Assembly (NCBI GenBank): GCA_903887235.1
Contig: CAISOX010000058.1
Coordinates: forward strand, 23,040-87,039
Source of the DNA: an uncultured Alphaproteobacteria bacterium
Lineage (GTDB): Bacteria > Pseudomonadota > Alphaproteobacteria > Rickettsiales > Midichloriaceae
Length of the DNA: 64,000 nucleotides
Direction: 5' to 3'
Both the position numbers and the translations under genes were made by a program. Of the stretch, positions 1-9,543 are shown piece by piece; the stretch's first letter is position 1, and each line of letters starts with the position of its first letter. The notes under the pieces are model-generated. The model saw only the letters and a program-made list of their open reading frames with translations, was not told the DNA's origin and searched no databases.

Positions 1-458
1 TAGCCACCCACAAGAGGGGCTGCTGGCATAATAAATGTCATAGCTATTGTTAAATAACCACCGTATTTTGCCATATCTGTACTAGAATATTTGTCGCGGA
101 ACATTGTGCGCCAAAGAGAAGCGCTAGCTCCAGCTCCAAAACCTTGAATGAAACGACTGAAATTTAGCATCAAAATATCATTTGAAAATACAGCTAATAT
201 ATTACCAATTATAAAAATTATCGTCCCCAATATTAATGGCTTTTTTCTACCGAATACATCTGCAAGAGGGCCATATATTAATTGGCTACAAGCAAGGGAA
301 AACATAAAAATTACCATACTAGACTGAGCAAGCGATATAGAAATATCAAAATAATTAGAAATTTCTGGAATTGATGGTGCATATATGTCTGAGCTGACTG
401 TACCAGTGCAGGCTATTAATGCAATAGCTATTAAAAATTTTAAATTATTATTAATCAT
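1..458 (-). CDS. MFS transporter, Bcr/CflA-like drug resistance family (3' part runs off the window)
   Basis: Reverse-strand reading frame from ATG at 458: MINNNLKFLIAIALIACTGTVSSDIYAPSIPEIS..., typical Bcr/CflA N-terminus; open to the window edge. Confidence 0.75.
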   Translation of the reverse strand, partial: MINNNLKFLIAIALIACTGTVSSDIYAPSIPEISNYFDISISLAQSSMVIFMFSLACSQLIYGPLADVFGRKKPLILGTIIFIIGNILAVFSNDILMLNFSRFIQGFGAGASASLWRTMFRDKYSSTDMAKYGGYLTIAMTFIMPAAPLVGG

Positions 459-645
459 ATTATGAATCAATCTTCACAGAATTATTAGGTAAACAGCCTT
501 GAAATGACTAATGCGTACAAGCACTGGTTATAATAAAGTATCACTCTGTAAAGCTTAGTATTATCTATTTTAATTATTGTCAAATACTAATTGATATGTA
601 TGATAAAAACCTTTTCTTTTATATATAAATTTTGATTTTATATTT

Positions 646-1863
646 TTAGACAAGTTTTTCACAAGCTTTTTTGATTCTTTCGCAGGCTTCTAGAAGATTT
701 TGATCTGAAGTTGCGTATGAAATTCTGAAAAAGTTTTCGGCACCAAAAGCGACTCCAGGTACAACAGCCACAAAAGCTTCCTCTAATAAATATTGTGCAA
801 AATCGGTGCAATTCTTTATTTGCATACCAGAAGGAGTTTTTCTACCAATCAGTTCCTCACAACTAGGGAAGATATAAAACGCTCCATCAGGAACATCTGT
901 TTGAATATCAGATATCTTATTTAGTTTTTCGATTACTAGGTCACGCCTTTCTTTGAAAATTAATTTGCTTTTTTCTATGAATTCATAAGAATTTTCACTT
1001 AAAGCTTCTACTGATGCATATTGGCTAATAGAGCAGGGGTTTGATGTGCTTTGGGATTGAATTTTTGCCACTGCTTTGATTAAATCTTTATCACCTGCCG
1101 CATAGCCAATTCTCCAACCTGTCATGGAGTAGGCTTTTGATACACCATTAACAACAAACGTTCTATTTTTGAGTGCATCACTAATATTTGCAATATTTAT
1201 GTATTGATAATTTTGATATCTAATATGCTCATATATGTCATCTGAAATGATATATATGTTTGGGTAATTATTTAAAACATCACCTAAGGCTTTCAATTCG
1301 TTTTCTGAATAACATGCTCCAGTTGGGTTACTTGGTGAATTTAGAATCAATAACTTTGTTCTATTCGTTATGTTTTTTCTCAAAACTTCAGGTGTAAGTT
1401 TAAAATTTTCACTTCTTGAAGTTTTTGCAATCACTGGCTTGCCACCATTAATTAATACCATATCAGGATAGGATACCCAATATGGTGTTGGTATAATAAC
1501 CTCATCATCTGGATTTATGGTTGCAACTATAATATTGTATATTACATGCTTGGCTCCACACCCCACAGTAATTTGATCAGTACTGTAATTTAGTTTATTT
1601 TCTTTTTGAAATTTATTTACAATTGATTTTTTTAATTCTGGAATGCCGTCTATAGCTGTGTATTTTGTTTTTCCGGACTTAATTGCAGCATAAGCTGCTT
1701 GTTTTACATTTTCTGGAGTATCAAAATCAGGCTCACCAGCCCCTAAATCAATTACATCTTTACCTTCTGCCTTGAGTGCCTTTGCTTTCATTGTAACGGC
1801 AAGTGTAGGGGATGGTTTTATTAATTTTAACTTTTCTGATATTAAATTTGCTTTTAAGTCCAT
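646..1863 (-). CDS. aatA: Pyridoxal-phosphate aspartate aminotransferase
   Basis: SPSNPTGACYS and VNGVSKAYSMTGWRIGY class I aminotransferase motifs. Confidence 0.9.
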   Translation of the reverse strand: MDLKANLISEKLKLIKPSPTLAVTMKAKALKAEGKDVIDLGAGEPDFDTPENVKQAAYAAIKSGKTKYTAIDGIPELKKSIVNKFQKENKLNYSTDQITVGCGAKHVIYNIIVATINPDDEVIIPTPYWVSYPDMVLINGGKPVIAKTSRSENFKLTPEVLRKNITNRTKLLILNSPSNPTGACYSENELKALGDVLNNYPNIYIISDDIYEHIRYQNYQYINIANISDALKNRTFVVNGVSKAYSMTGWRIGYAAGDKDLIKAVAKIQSQSTSNPCSISQYASVEALSENSYEFIEKSKLIFKERRDLVIEKLNKISDIQTDVPDGAFYIFPSCEELIGRKTPSGMQIKNCTDFAQYLLEEAFVAVVPGVAFGAENFFRISYATSDQNLLEACERIKKACEKLV

Positions 1864-2010
1864 TTTTTATTTGTGAATAATTCTACTAAGTTTTTACTAA
1901 CTAAACTACACTCTACAAAATTTTAGAAAAATTTAAAGCAAAGACTTTGTTAGTGCTAAAAAACTTTATTAAAAATTATATATCTTTCTAAGTATTTCAA
2001 TATTTTTCAA

Positions 2011-2178
2011 ATATAATACCAATCACCTAAAATAATTTAACATTTAAATTGAGTCTTTTTGGTAATTTTTCACATCATCTTTGCCATGTATCCAAGGTAC
2101 ATTAGGCTCAGATGCTATAAAAAATCTCTCAAAAGCACTAATTTATCTATCAAGTTATTTTGGGTGATTGGTATAATA
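2011..2178. repeat. MITE-like palindromic repeat, copy 1
   Basis: Terminal inverted repeats ATAATACCAATCACCTAAAATAA / TTATTTTGGGTGATTGGTAT; interior shared with 28562-28722. Confidence 0.75.
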
Positions 2179-2233
2179 TCTAGATTTTAGCATATAATCT
2201 GCTATATTTCATTGCAGAACAATACCAAAGGTC

Positions 2234-3565
2234 ATGCAAAGTAAAAAAAACTTGTACATTAAGACATATGGTTGCCAGATGAATGTTTACGATTCATTAA
2301 AGATGGAAAATTTGCTTAAACCTCATGGCTTCTCATTAATTCAGGATGAAAAAAATGCAGATTTAATAATTTTAAACACATGCCATATAAGGGAAAAGGC
2401 ATCAGAAAAAGTATATTCTGAATTAGGCAAGATCAAAAAAAATAATTTAGGAGTTAAGCCAACTGTTGTCGTTGCAGGGTGTACAGCTCAAGCAGAAGGA
2501 GAGCAGATTTTTAAAAGAGCCAAAAACGTTGATATAGTTGTTGGCCCACAATCATATCATAATTTGCCCAAGCTATTAGAGAAGGTTAAAAGACAAGAAA
2601 AATGGGTTATGGATTTGGATTTTGATGAAGAAAGTAAATTTGACGAAATCAACATTCCAGAAAATCCAAGGCATTCCTCTTTTTTAACGATACAAGAGGG
2701 TTGTGATAAATTTTGCCATTTTTGCTGCGTACCATATACCAGAGGCAAAGAGTATTCTAGGAAAATACCAGATATTTACAGAGAGGCAATAGGCCTTATT
2801 TCAAAAGGAGTAAAAGAGATTACTTTATTGGGGCAAAATGTTAGTGCATTTCATGGCATTGATCAAGACGATACCATAAGAAGTTTAGGGTGGTTTATAA
2901 AGAAAATCTGTGAAATTGATGGATTGAAAAGAGTAAGATATACTACATCACATCCAAAAGACATGATAAACGATGAGTTATTTATAGCTCATGCAGAGGA
3001 AGAAAAACTCATGCCATTTTTGCATTTACCAGTACAATCAGGCTCGGATAAAGTACTAAAAAGTATGAATAGAGATCACACTAGAGATTTTTATTTTCAG
3101 GTTATTGACAAATTTAGAAAGCATAGGCCAGACATTGCTTTTTCTTCTGATTTTATTGTTGGATATCCAGGAGAAAGCGATAAAGATTTTGAAGACACTT
3201 TAGATTTAGTTAAACAAGTTGGCTATGCACAGTGTTACTCATTCAAATACAGTCCAAGACCAGGCACACCTGCTTCTATGGTTGAAGATCAAGTTCCGGA
3301 AGAAGTTAAATCCGCAAGGCTGGCAATTTTGCAAGATTTATTAAGAAGTCAGCAATTAGAGTTTAATAAACAATTTATAGGGAAAGATATGGATGTCATG
3401 TTTGATAAAGCAGGAAAGTATAGTAGGCAAATCATTGGAAAATCGCCCTATTTACAATCTGTTATTGTTGAATCAGATGATAACATTATAGGTGAGATAA
3501 AGAAGGTGCATATTACTGAAGCTGGATTGAATAGCTTAATTGGAGAAATTATTAATAGCAATTAA
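2234..3565 (+). CDS. miaB: tRNA-2-methylthio-N6-dimethylallyladenosine synthase
   Basis: [15 protein letters not shown]-terminus, radical [22 protein letters not shown]-like C-terminus. Confidence 0.93.
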   Translation: MQSKKNLYIKTYGCQMNVYDSLKMENLLKPHGFSLIQDEKNADLIILNTCHIREKASEKVYSELGKIKKNNLGVKPTVVVAGCTAQAEGEQIFKRAKNVDIVVGPQSYHNLPKLLEKVKRQEKWVMDLDFDEESKFDEINIPENPRHSSFLTIQEGCDKFCHFCCVPYTRGKEYSRKIPDIYREAIGLISKGVKEITLLGQNVSAFHGIDQDDTIRSLGWFIKKICEIDGLKRVRYTTSHPKDMINDELFIAHAEEEKLMPFLHLPVQSGSDKVLKSMNRDHTRDFYFQVIDKFRKHRPDIAFSSDFIVGYPGESDKDFEDTLDLVKQVGYAQCYSFKYSPRPGTPASMVEDQVPEEVKSARLAILQDLLRSQQLEFNKQFIGKDMDVMFDKAGKYSRQIIGKSPYLQSVIVESDDNIIGEIKKVHITEAGLNSLIGEIINSN

Positions 3566-3599
3566 TCTTCAAATAAGTAAAGTCAGTTAAAATCGAATA

Positions 3600-4361
3600 G
3601 TGTTTAAAATGCAAAATGTTATATTTAAAATAAGTAAAAAAGAAAAAATTTATTATGGATTTTCTCTAATCGTTAGTCTGATTTTTTACTGCATACTACT
3701 AATTAAACCCATATTCATGCCCTGGGTAATTTATATAGTGATTTTTGTATTTATTTCACAAGTAATTCTTATAGGACACCTCAGAGGGAATGCTGTAGAA
3801 ATAACTAATGACCAGTTTCCGGAAATATATGAAATCGCTAACAGACAATCTTTGGCTCTTAAATTAAAAAAAACTCCTAAAGTATATCTATTACAGGGTG
3901 GAGGACTACTAAACGCTTTTGCCACAAAATTTTTATTAAATAATTACGTCATAATATATTCTGATATTCTTGAAATGGCGTATGAAGAAGGAATTGAAGC
4001 TGTGGAATTTGTTATTGCACATGAATTAGGTCATATTAAAAGAGGACATGTTGGATTGTTTCATACATTAATTCTATTTCCATCTTATATTATCCCCTTT
4101 TTATATTTTGCACATTCTAGAGCAAAAGAGTACACATGCGATAATATAGGATGCTCTTTATCTCCAAAAGGAGCTCAAAAAGGGATTTTAATTTTAGCAT
4201 CTGGAAAAAGGTTATATAAAAAGATTGATGAAGAAAATTATATAAAAAATTACGATGAATCTGCTGGGTTTGTAACTTGGTTTTCTGAAATTTTTTCAAC
4301 TCATCCGCATCTTGCTAAAAGATTAAAAAATATTTTAAAAATTAACAAAGATTTTAATTAG
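3600..4361 (+). CDS. M48-family zinc metalloprotease (membrane)
   Basis: VIAHELGHIKRGH HExxH motif plus hydrophobic segments. Confidence 0.8.
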   Translation: MFKMQNVIFKISKKEKIYYGFSLIVSLIFYCILLIKPIFMPWVIYIVIFVFISQVILIGHLRGNAVEITNDQFPEIYEIANRQSLALKLKKTPKVYLLQGGGLLNAFATKFLLNNYVIIYSDILEMAYEEGIEAVEFVIAHELGHIKRGHVGLFHTLILFPSYIIPFLYFAHSRAKEYTCDNIGCSLSPKGAQKGILILASGKRLYKKIDEENYIKNYDESAGFVTWFSEIFSTHPHLAKRLKNILKINKDFN

Positions 4362-4494
4362 GCTTAAAAAATATAATTACCTAATATTTTATAACTGACT
4401 AAAATTCTTTATATATAAATCTTCAGGTTTATGGTATGGAATATTATCATAATTGATTTTTTAAAAATATTTAATTAACCCTTACTATTTGGCA

Positions 4495-7020
4495 ATGACA
4501 GAAAATTTTAATCACATAAAAATTGAAAAGAAATGGCAAAAAATTTGGGATGATTCTCAATTATATAAAACGGATGAAAGTAGTGATAAACAAAAATACT
4601 ATGTTTTAGAAATGTTTTTATACCCATCTGGAAATATTCATATGGGCCATGTGAGAAATTATGCAATTGGAGATGCAATTGCTAGGTATAAAAAGGCTCA
4701 AGGATTCAACATTTTACACCCTATGGGTTGGGATGCTTTTGGATTGCCAGCAGAGAATGCTGCTATTCAACATAAATTGCATCCGAATGATTGGACCATA
4801 AAAAATATTGAGGGAATGAAAGCGCAATTAAATTCACTTGGCTTTTCATATGATTGGAGTAGGGAAATAAACACTTCTCAACCTGATTATTATAAACATG
4901 AACAAGCAATGTTTATTGATTTTTTAGATGCTGGTTTAGCTTATCAAAAAGAATCTATAGTAAATTGGGACCCTGTTGATTGCACGGTTTTAGCAAATGA
5001 ACAAGTTGTTGATGGTAAGGGCTGGAGATCAGGAGCAAAAATTCAGAAGAAAAAGTTAAAACAATGGTTTCTAAAAATAACCAAATATGCTGATGAATTA
5101 CTTAATGATTTGGATAATTTACCGAATTGGCCTGATAAGGTGAAAATTATGCAAAAAAATTGGATTGGAAAATCAAGTGGAGCAGAGATTAATTTTAAAG
5201 TTCATAATTTAAATGAGAGTATTTTAGTTTTTTCAACAAGGCCGGAAACTATATTTGGTGCTACTTTTATTTGTATATCTCATGATCATGAGTTTGTAAA
5301 AAATATTCCAGATTCAGATGCAAAAACACAATTTATAAACCAATGTAAATCAGATTCTGAATCAGGAAGTATTGATGAATGTATTGAAAAAAATGGGTTT
5401 TTTACAGAGTGTTATGTAGATCATCCATATATTAAGGATAAAAAATTGCCAATATTTATAGCAAATTATGTAATATCAGATTATGGCACTGGAGCTGTAT
5501 TTGGTTGCCCAGCTCATGACGAAAGGGATTATGAATTTGCAACAAAATATGATTTAGAAATTTTACAAGTATTAGCTAATACAAACAATTTAGAAATATT
5601 ACTACCATATACCGACACTTTGGGTAAAATTATTAATTCTGATTTTTTAGATAATTTAACCACAGAAGATGCAAAAATAAAAATATTAGAAAAATTAAAA
5701 TTAGATAATATAGGCAAAACGAAAATCACCTTTAGACTTAAGGATTGGGGCGTATCTAGACAAAGATATTGGGGTTGTCCTATTCCAATTATATATTGTA
5801 AAAACTGTGGTGTTGTTCCGGAGTTAAAAGAACATTTGCCCATTAGCTTACCTCAAGATATATCATTTGAAAATAAGGGCAATCCTTTAGATAATCATCC
5901 AACATGGAAAAATGTAAAGTGCCATAAATGTGGTGGTGATGCAAATAGAGAAACCGACACATTTGATACTTTTTTTGAATCATCTTGGTATTTTGCCAGA
6001 TTTTGTAGTCTTGAAAAACAAATAGCATTTGACAAAAAAGTTGTAGAAAAATGGTTGCCAGTAAATCAATATATCGGAGGAATTGAGCATGCAATTTTGC
6101 ACTTATTATATGCTCGCTTCTTTACCAAGGCTTTAAGAGATTGTAAATATTTTGACATTGATGAGCCATTTATAGGGCTATTAACCCAAGGAATGATTTG
6201 TCACAAAACATTTAAAGACGCCAGTAATAATTGGCTAAGCCCAGATCAAGTTTTCAAAAAAGATGATAAATGGATTATAAAAGGTAGTAATGAAATCGCA
6301 CAGGATGGGCGTATTGAAAAGATGAGTAAATCTAAAAAAAATACCATAGATCCAAGTGATATTATAAAAAAATACGGTGCGGATTCAGTAAGATTATTTC
6401 TTCTTTCTGATTCTCCACCAACTAGAGATCTAGAATGGTCTGATGAAGGTATTGAGGGAAGTTATAGATATCTAAATTCTCTTTATAAATTTGTTCAAAA
6501 TTTTGTTACTAATAAAAGAGAAGACTTTAATATAGATGGTGAAAAGGAAAGTAAATTTAGAAAATTTCTCCATCAAATCATTCATTCAGTAACGTTAAAT
6601 TTAGAAAATTTTACCTTTAATAAAGCGATTGCTGAAATTAGAAAATTAACTAATGAGCTTTTTGCTAATAATTATTCTAATAATATTACAGAGGAATCGT
6701 TAATTATTTTGATTAAAATGTTATCAATTTTTACTCCTCATGTTGCCGAAGAATTATATTCAATGCTTGGAAAAAATAGTACTGTTTATGTTGATCATTG
6801 GCCAGTTGCAAATCAAAATTTACTAATAAATGAATTAGTAAAAGTAACAATTCAGATTAATGGAAAAACAAGAGCATTTATAGATCTGCCACTTGATTGT
6901 GAAAAAGAAGATGCATTAAACAGGGTGAAATCAATCAAAACACTTGATAAATATTTATTTAATGTCAGTATTAAAAAGTTAATATATATTAAAAATAGAA
7001 TAATTAATTTCGTGGTTTAA
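4495..7020 (+). CDS. leuS: Leucyl-tRNA synthetase
   Basis: MFLYPSGNIHMGHVRNYAIGD HIGH region, KMSKSKKN motif; start moved from the TTG at 4489 to ATG at 4495. Confidence 0.95.
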   Translation: MTENFNHIKIEKKWQKIWDDSQLYKTDESSDKQKYYVLEMFLYPSGNIHMGHVRNYAIGDAIARYKKAQGFNILHPMGWDAFGLPAENAAIQHKLHPNDWTIKNIEGMKAQLNSLGFSYDWSREINTSQPDYYKHEQAMFIDFLDAGLAYQKESIVNWDPVDCTVLANEQVVDGKGWRSGAKIQKKKLKQWFLKITKYADELLNDLDNLPNWPDKVKIMQKNWIGKSSGAEINFKVHNLNESILVFSTRPETIFGATFICISHDHEFVKNIPDSDAKTQFINQCKSDSESGSIDECIEKNGFFTECYVDHPYIKDKKLPIFIANYVISDYGTGAVFGCPAHDERDYEFATKYDLEILQVLANTNNLEILLPYTDTLGKIINSDFLDNLTTEDAKIKILEKLKLDNIGKTKITFRLKDWGVSRQRYWGCPIPIIYCKNCGVVPELKEHLPISLPQDISFENKGNPLDNHPTWKNVKCHKCGGDANRETDTFDTFFESSWYFARFCSLEKQIAFDKKVVEKWLPVNQYIGGIEHAILHLLYARFFTKALRDCKYFDIDEPFIGLLTQGMICHKTFKDASNNWLSPDQVFKKDDKWIIKGSNEIAQDGRIEKMSKSKKNTIDPSDIIKKYGADSVRLFLLSDSPPTRDLEWSDEGIEGSYRYLNSLYKFVQNFVTNKREDFNIDGEKESKFRKFLHQIIHSVTLNLENFTFNKAIAEIRKLTNELFANNYSNNITEESLIILIKMLSIFTPHVAEELYSMLGKNSTVYVDHWPVANQNLLINELVKVTIQINGKTRAFIDLPLDCEKEDALNRVKSIKTLDKYLFNVSIKKLIYIKNRIINFVV

Positions 7021-7932
7021 GTGGGGATGCATAAATTAACTACTATTGTTATAGCCTTATGTGCTGTCAATTCATTTGTAGATTTTTCGTTTTCTGAACA
7101 GAGTGTAGACGAAAATCATAAAAAAAGTACAACTGAACAGAAGCAACAAATCGATGAGTTGCAACAACAACAAATAGATAAGTTGCAACAATATATTTTT
7201 AATCTTCAAGATCTAAAAAGCAAACCTAACATTGTTACTACAACCCAAGATGATGAGCTTGTAGAACAGGTGAAATTGCTCAGAAAGGAAATGGAACATG
7301 TAATAAAAGAATTGAAATCTATAAGAAGTGATTTAGATAACAAAGTTCAAAACTTGGGTGATAAGCTAAATAGTATAGAAAGTGAAATTGATGAACAAAG
7401 TAATGATAAACAGATTTTAAATTTGATTGATTCTCAATTAGGTAGCCAGGTGGGTGCAAAATCTAATTCGGATTCTGATAATAAGTTTGAGGATGCTCAA
7501 GCTTCAAAAAAGGAAAACGATGAATACCACACTATAGTAAACTCATTAAAAAATAAAGATTTTGACGCTACAAAAAATAAAGATTTTGACGCTACAATTT
7601 TAGAATTTAAGCAATTTATAAAAACATATCCCAATAGTATATTAAATTCAAATGTATATTTTTATTTAGGGGAAATTCAATATCAAAGAAAAAATTACAC
7701 TGCAGCTGCGGTGAATTATCTAAAAGGCTTTCAATTTGATCGGGGAGCAAGAACGCTAAATAATTTAACAATGCTAGCAAAAAGCCTTTCAAAGATTGGA
7801 AGCTATGACAAAGCCTGCAAAGTTGTTGATTATGTTCATAACAATTACCATGATAAACCATTTTTGATAAAGCAAACACTAAATGGGGTGAAAAATACAG
7901 CAAAGTGTGGCAGTAAGCGAGATATTAATTAA
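7021..7932 (+). CDS. cpoB: Cell division coordinator CpoB / YbgF-like TPR protein
   Basis: Signal peptide, coiled coil, C-terminal YbgF-type TPR (YFYLGEIQYQRKNYTAAAVNYLKGF). Confidence 0.75.
   Translation: MGMHKLTTIVIALCAVNSFVDFSFSEQSVDENHKKSTTEQKQQIDELQQQQIDKLQQYIFNLQDLKSKPNIVTTTQDDELVEQVKLLRKEMEHVIKELKSIRSDLDNKVQNLGDKLNSIESEIDEQSNDKQILNLIDSQLGSQVGAKSNSDSDNKFEDAQASKKENDEYHTIVNSLKNKDFDATKNKDFDATILEFKQFIKTYPNSILNSNVYFYLGEIQYQRKNYTAAAVNYLKGFQFDRGARTLNNLTMLAKSLSKIGSYDKACKVVDYVHNNYHDKPFLIKQTLNGVKNTAKCGSKRDIN
7548..7595 (+). repeat. Perfect in-frame 24-bp tandem duplication inside cpoB
   Basis: (aaaaaataaagattttgacgctac)x2, encodes KNKDFDAT twice. Confidence 0.95.
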
Positions 7933-8066
7933 CTCTTAAGCTTATATAGCATAATTCAGATATGCATTGACATCATCATTCTTCGCTTATGTAGGCTTTT
8001 ACTACACTTCGCTCATTGCTCCTTGTTCACTACATCTGCCCCCCCGAGCTATATGTTGCATTTCTA

Positions 8067-8795
8067 CTAGAGTAATGAAGCACTATTTTCGTCAATAGTT
8101 TTCTTTAATTCATGCAAAGTACTTTTATTATCTAAGTTTTTATCAAGTTCAGGTAATATTTTAAATTTCATAGTGCCAGGATATTTAAACCATGAGTTTT
8201 TTGGCCAAAATAGACCTGAATTAAGTGCGACAGGAATAATTGGTGTTTCTGGAAATTTCTTTTTTATTGCTAGAATACCTGTATGGTATTCAACTGATTC
8301 AAGTGGCATAACGCGAGTGCCTTCTGGAAATATGATAATGCTTCTATTTTGATTTAAATTTTTTTCACAATCTCGTAACATTTGCTTTAAAGCAGAAATT
8401 CCACCTTTTCTATCAATTGCTATCATCCCCATATGTTTCAAAAACCAACCATAAAATGGTATTTTTAATAATTCTTTTTTTACAACGTAAACTGGAAATT
8501 TTAAATATTGCTGAAAAAAAGCTGTTTCTAAAGCAGACTGATGCTTGCAAGCAATTATGTAAGGTGATTTTGGTAAGTTATGGGCTCCTTGAACTTCAAT
8601 TTTAATATTACAAATTATTCTTAAAGCAAATATTGTAACATATGACCAACTAATTCCTAAAGCAGACATTACCTTTGGATTTTTAAAAAATATTAATGGC
8701 GATAGCAATGTTGAAATAAAAACAGTCCAAATAGGCAAAAAAATGTTAAAAATTAGAGACCTTATGTGAATTGATATAGATTTAGATCTTTTCAT
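8067..8795 (-). CDS. plsC: 1-acyl-sn-glycerol-3-phosphate acyltransferase
   Basis: KHQSALET (H-x4-D/E variant) and FPEGTR motifs. Confidence 0.88.
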   Translation of the reverse strand: MKRSKSISIHIRSLIFNIFLPIWTVFISTLLSPLIFFKNPKVMSALGISWSYVTIFALRIICNIKIEVQGAHNLPKSPYIIACKHQSALETAFFQQYLKFPVYVVKKELLKIPFYGWFLKHMGMIAIDRKGGISALKQMLRDCEKNLNQNRSIIIFPEGTRVMPLESVEYHTGILAIKKKFPETPIIPVALNSGLFWPKNSWFKYPGTMKFKILPELDKNLDNKSTLHELKKTIDENSASLL

Positions 8796-9543
8796 ACTCC
8801 TGCAGGTATTTTTCAGATTTCAGCAAATCCTCCCTAGTATCAATGCTAATATTAGGGTCTTCCGTTATCACAACCTTAATCTTCATATTGTTTTCCAAAG
8901 CTCTTAGTTGTTCTAACCTCTCATCCCTCTCCAATATCGATTGCGGTAAAGATATAAATTTACCAAGAGATTTTGATCTAAAGGCATATATTCCAATATG
9001 CTTGAAATTTTCACTTAATTTAATTGAGTGCCTAGTAAAGTATAAAGCAATGTCTTGAGCAGTTTTTATCACTTTAACAGTATTCATATCTTCGATTGCA
9101 ATATTGTCATCATTATCAAGTCTAGTTGCTGCAGTTGCTATTTCTATATCAGCATTTTTTGTATCATTTAAAATATCGTTCACCTTGATGATTGTATCTG
9201 GGTTTACATGAGGCATATCACCTTGAAGATTAATAACATTATCAAATTTTTCTCCTAAATTTTGATATGCAGCATATACTCTGTCTGTGCCAGATGGAAG
9301 CTTGGGGTCCGTATGAATGTAGTTGAAATTATATGAACGAATTAGGTTTTCAAGCTCACTATCGCATCCAGCAATAACGACTTTACCGATATTCGCTTTT
9401 ACTGCTTGATTATGAACTCTGATAATCATAGGAATGCCATCAATATCTATCATGGGCTTTTTGGGCAGCCTAATTGCACCTAAACGTGCTGGTATTATAA
9501 TGACAGTGTTACTTTTCATTTTAATTGTTAAATATATAATCAA
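8782..9543 (-). CDS. kdsB: 3-deoxy-manno-octulosonate cytidylyltransferase
   Basis: IIPARLGAIRLPKKPMIDIDGIPMI, NLQGDMP. Confidence 0.9.
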   Translation of the reverse strand: MIIYLTIKMKSNTVIIIPARLGAIRLPKKPMIDIDGIPMIIRVHNQAVKANIGKVVIAGCDSELENLIRSYNFNYIHTDPKLPSGTDRVYAAYQNLGEKFDNVINLQGDMPHVNPDTIIKVNDILNDTKNADIEIATAATRLDNDDNIAIEDMNTVKVIKTAQDIALYFTRHSIKLSENFKHIGIYAFRSKSLGKFISLPQSILERDERLEQLRALENNMKIKVVITEDPNISIDTREDLLKSEKYLQEYEKI

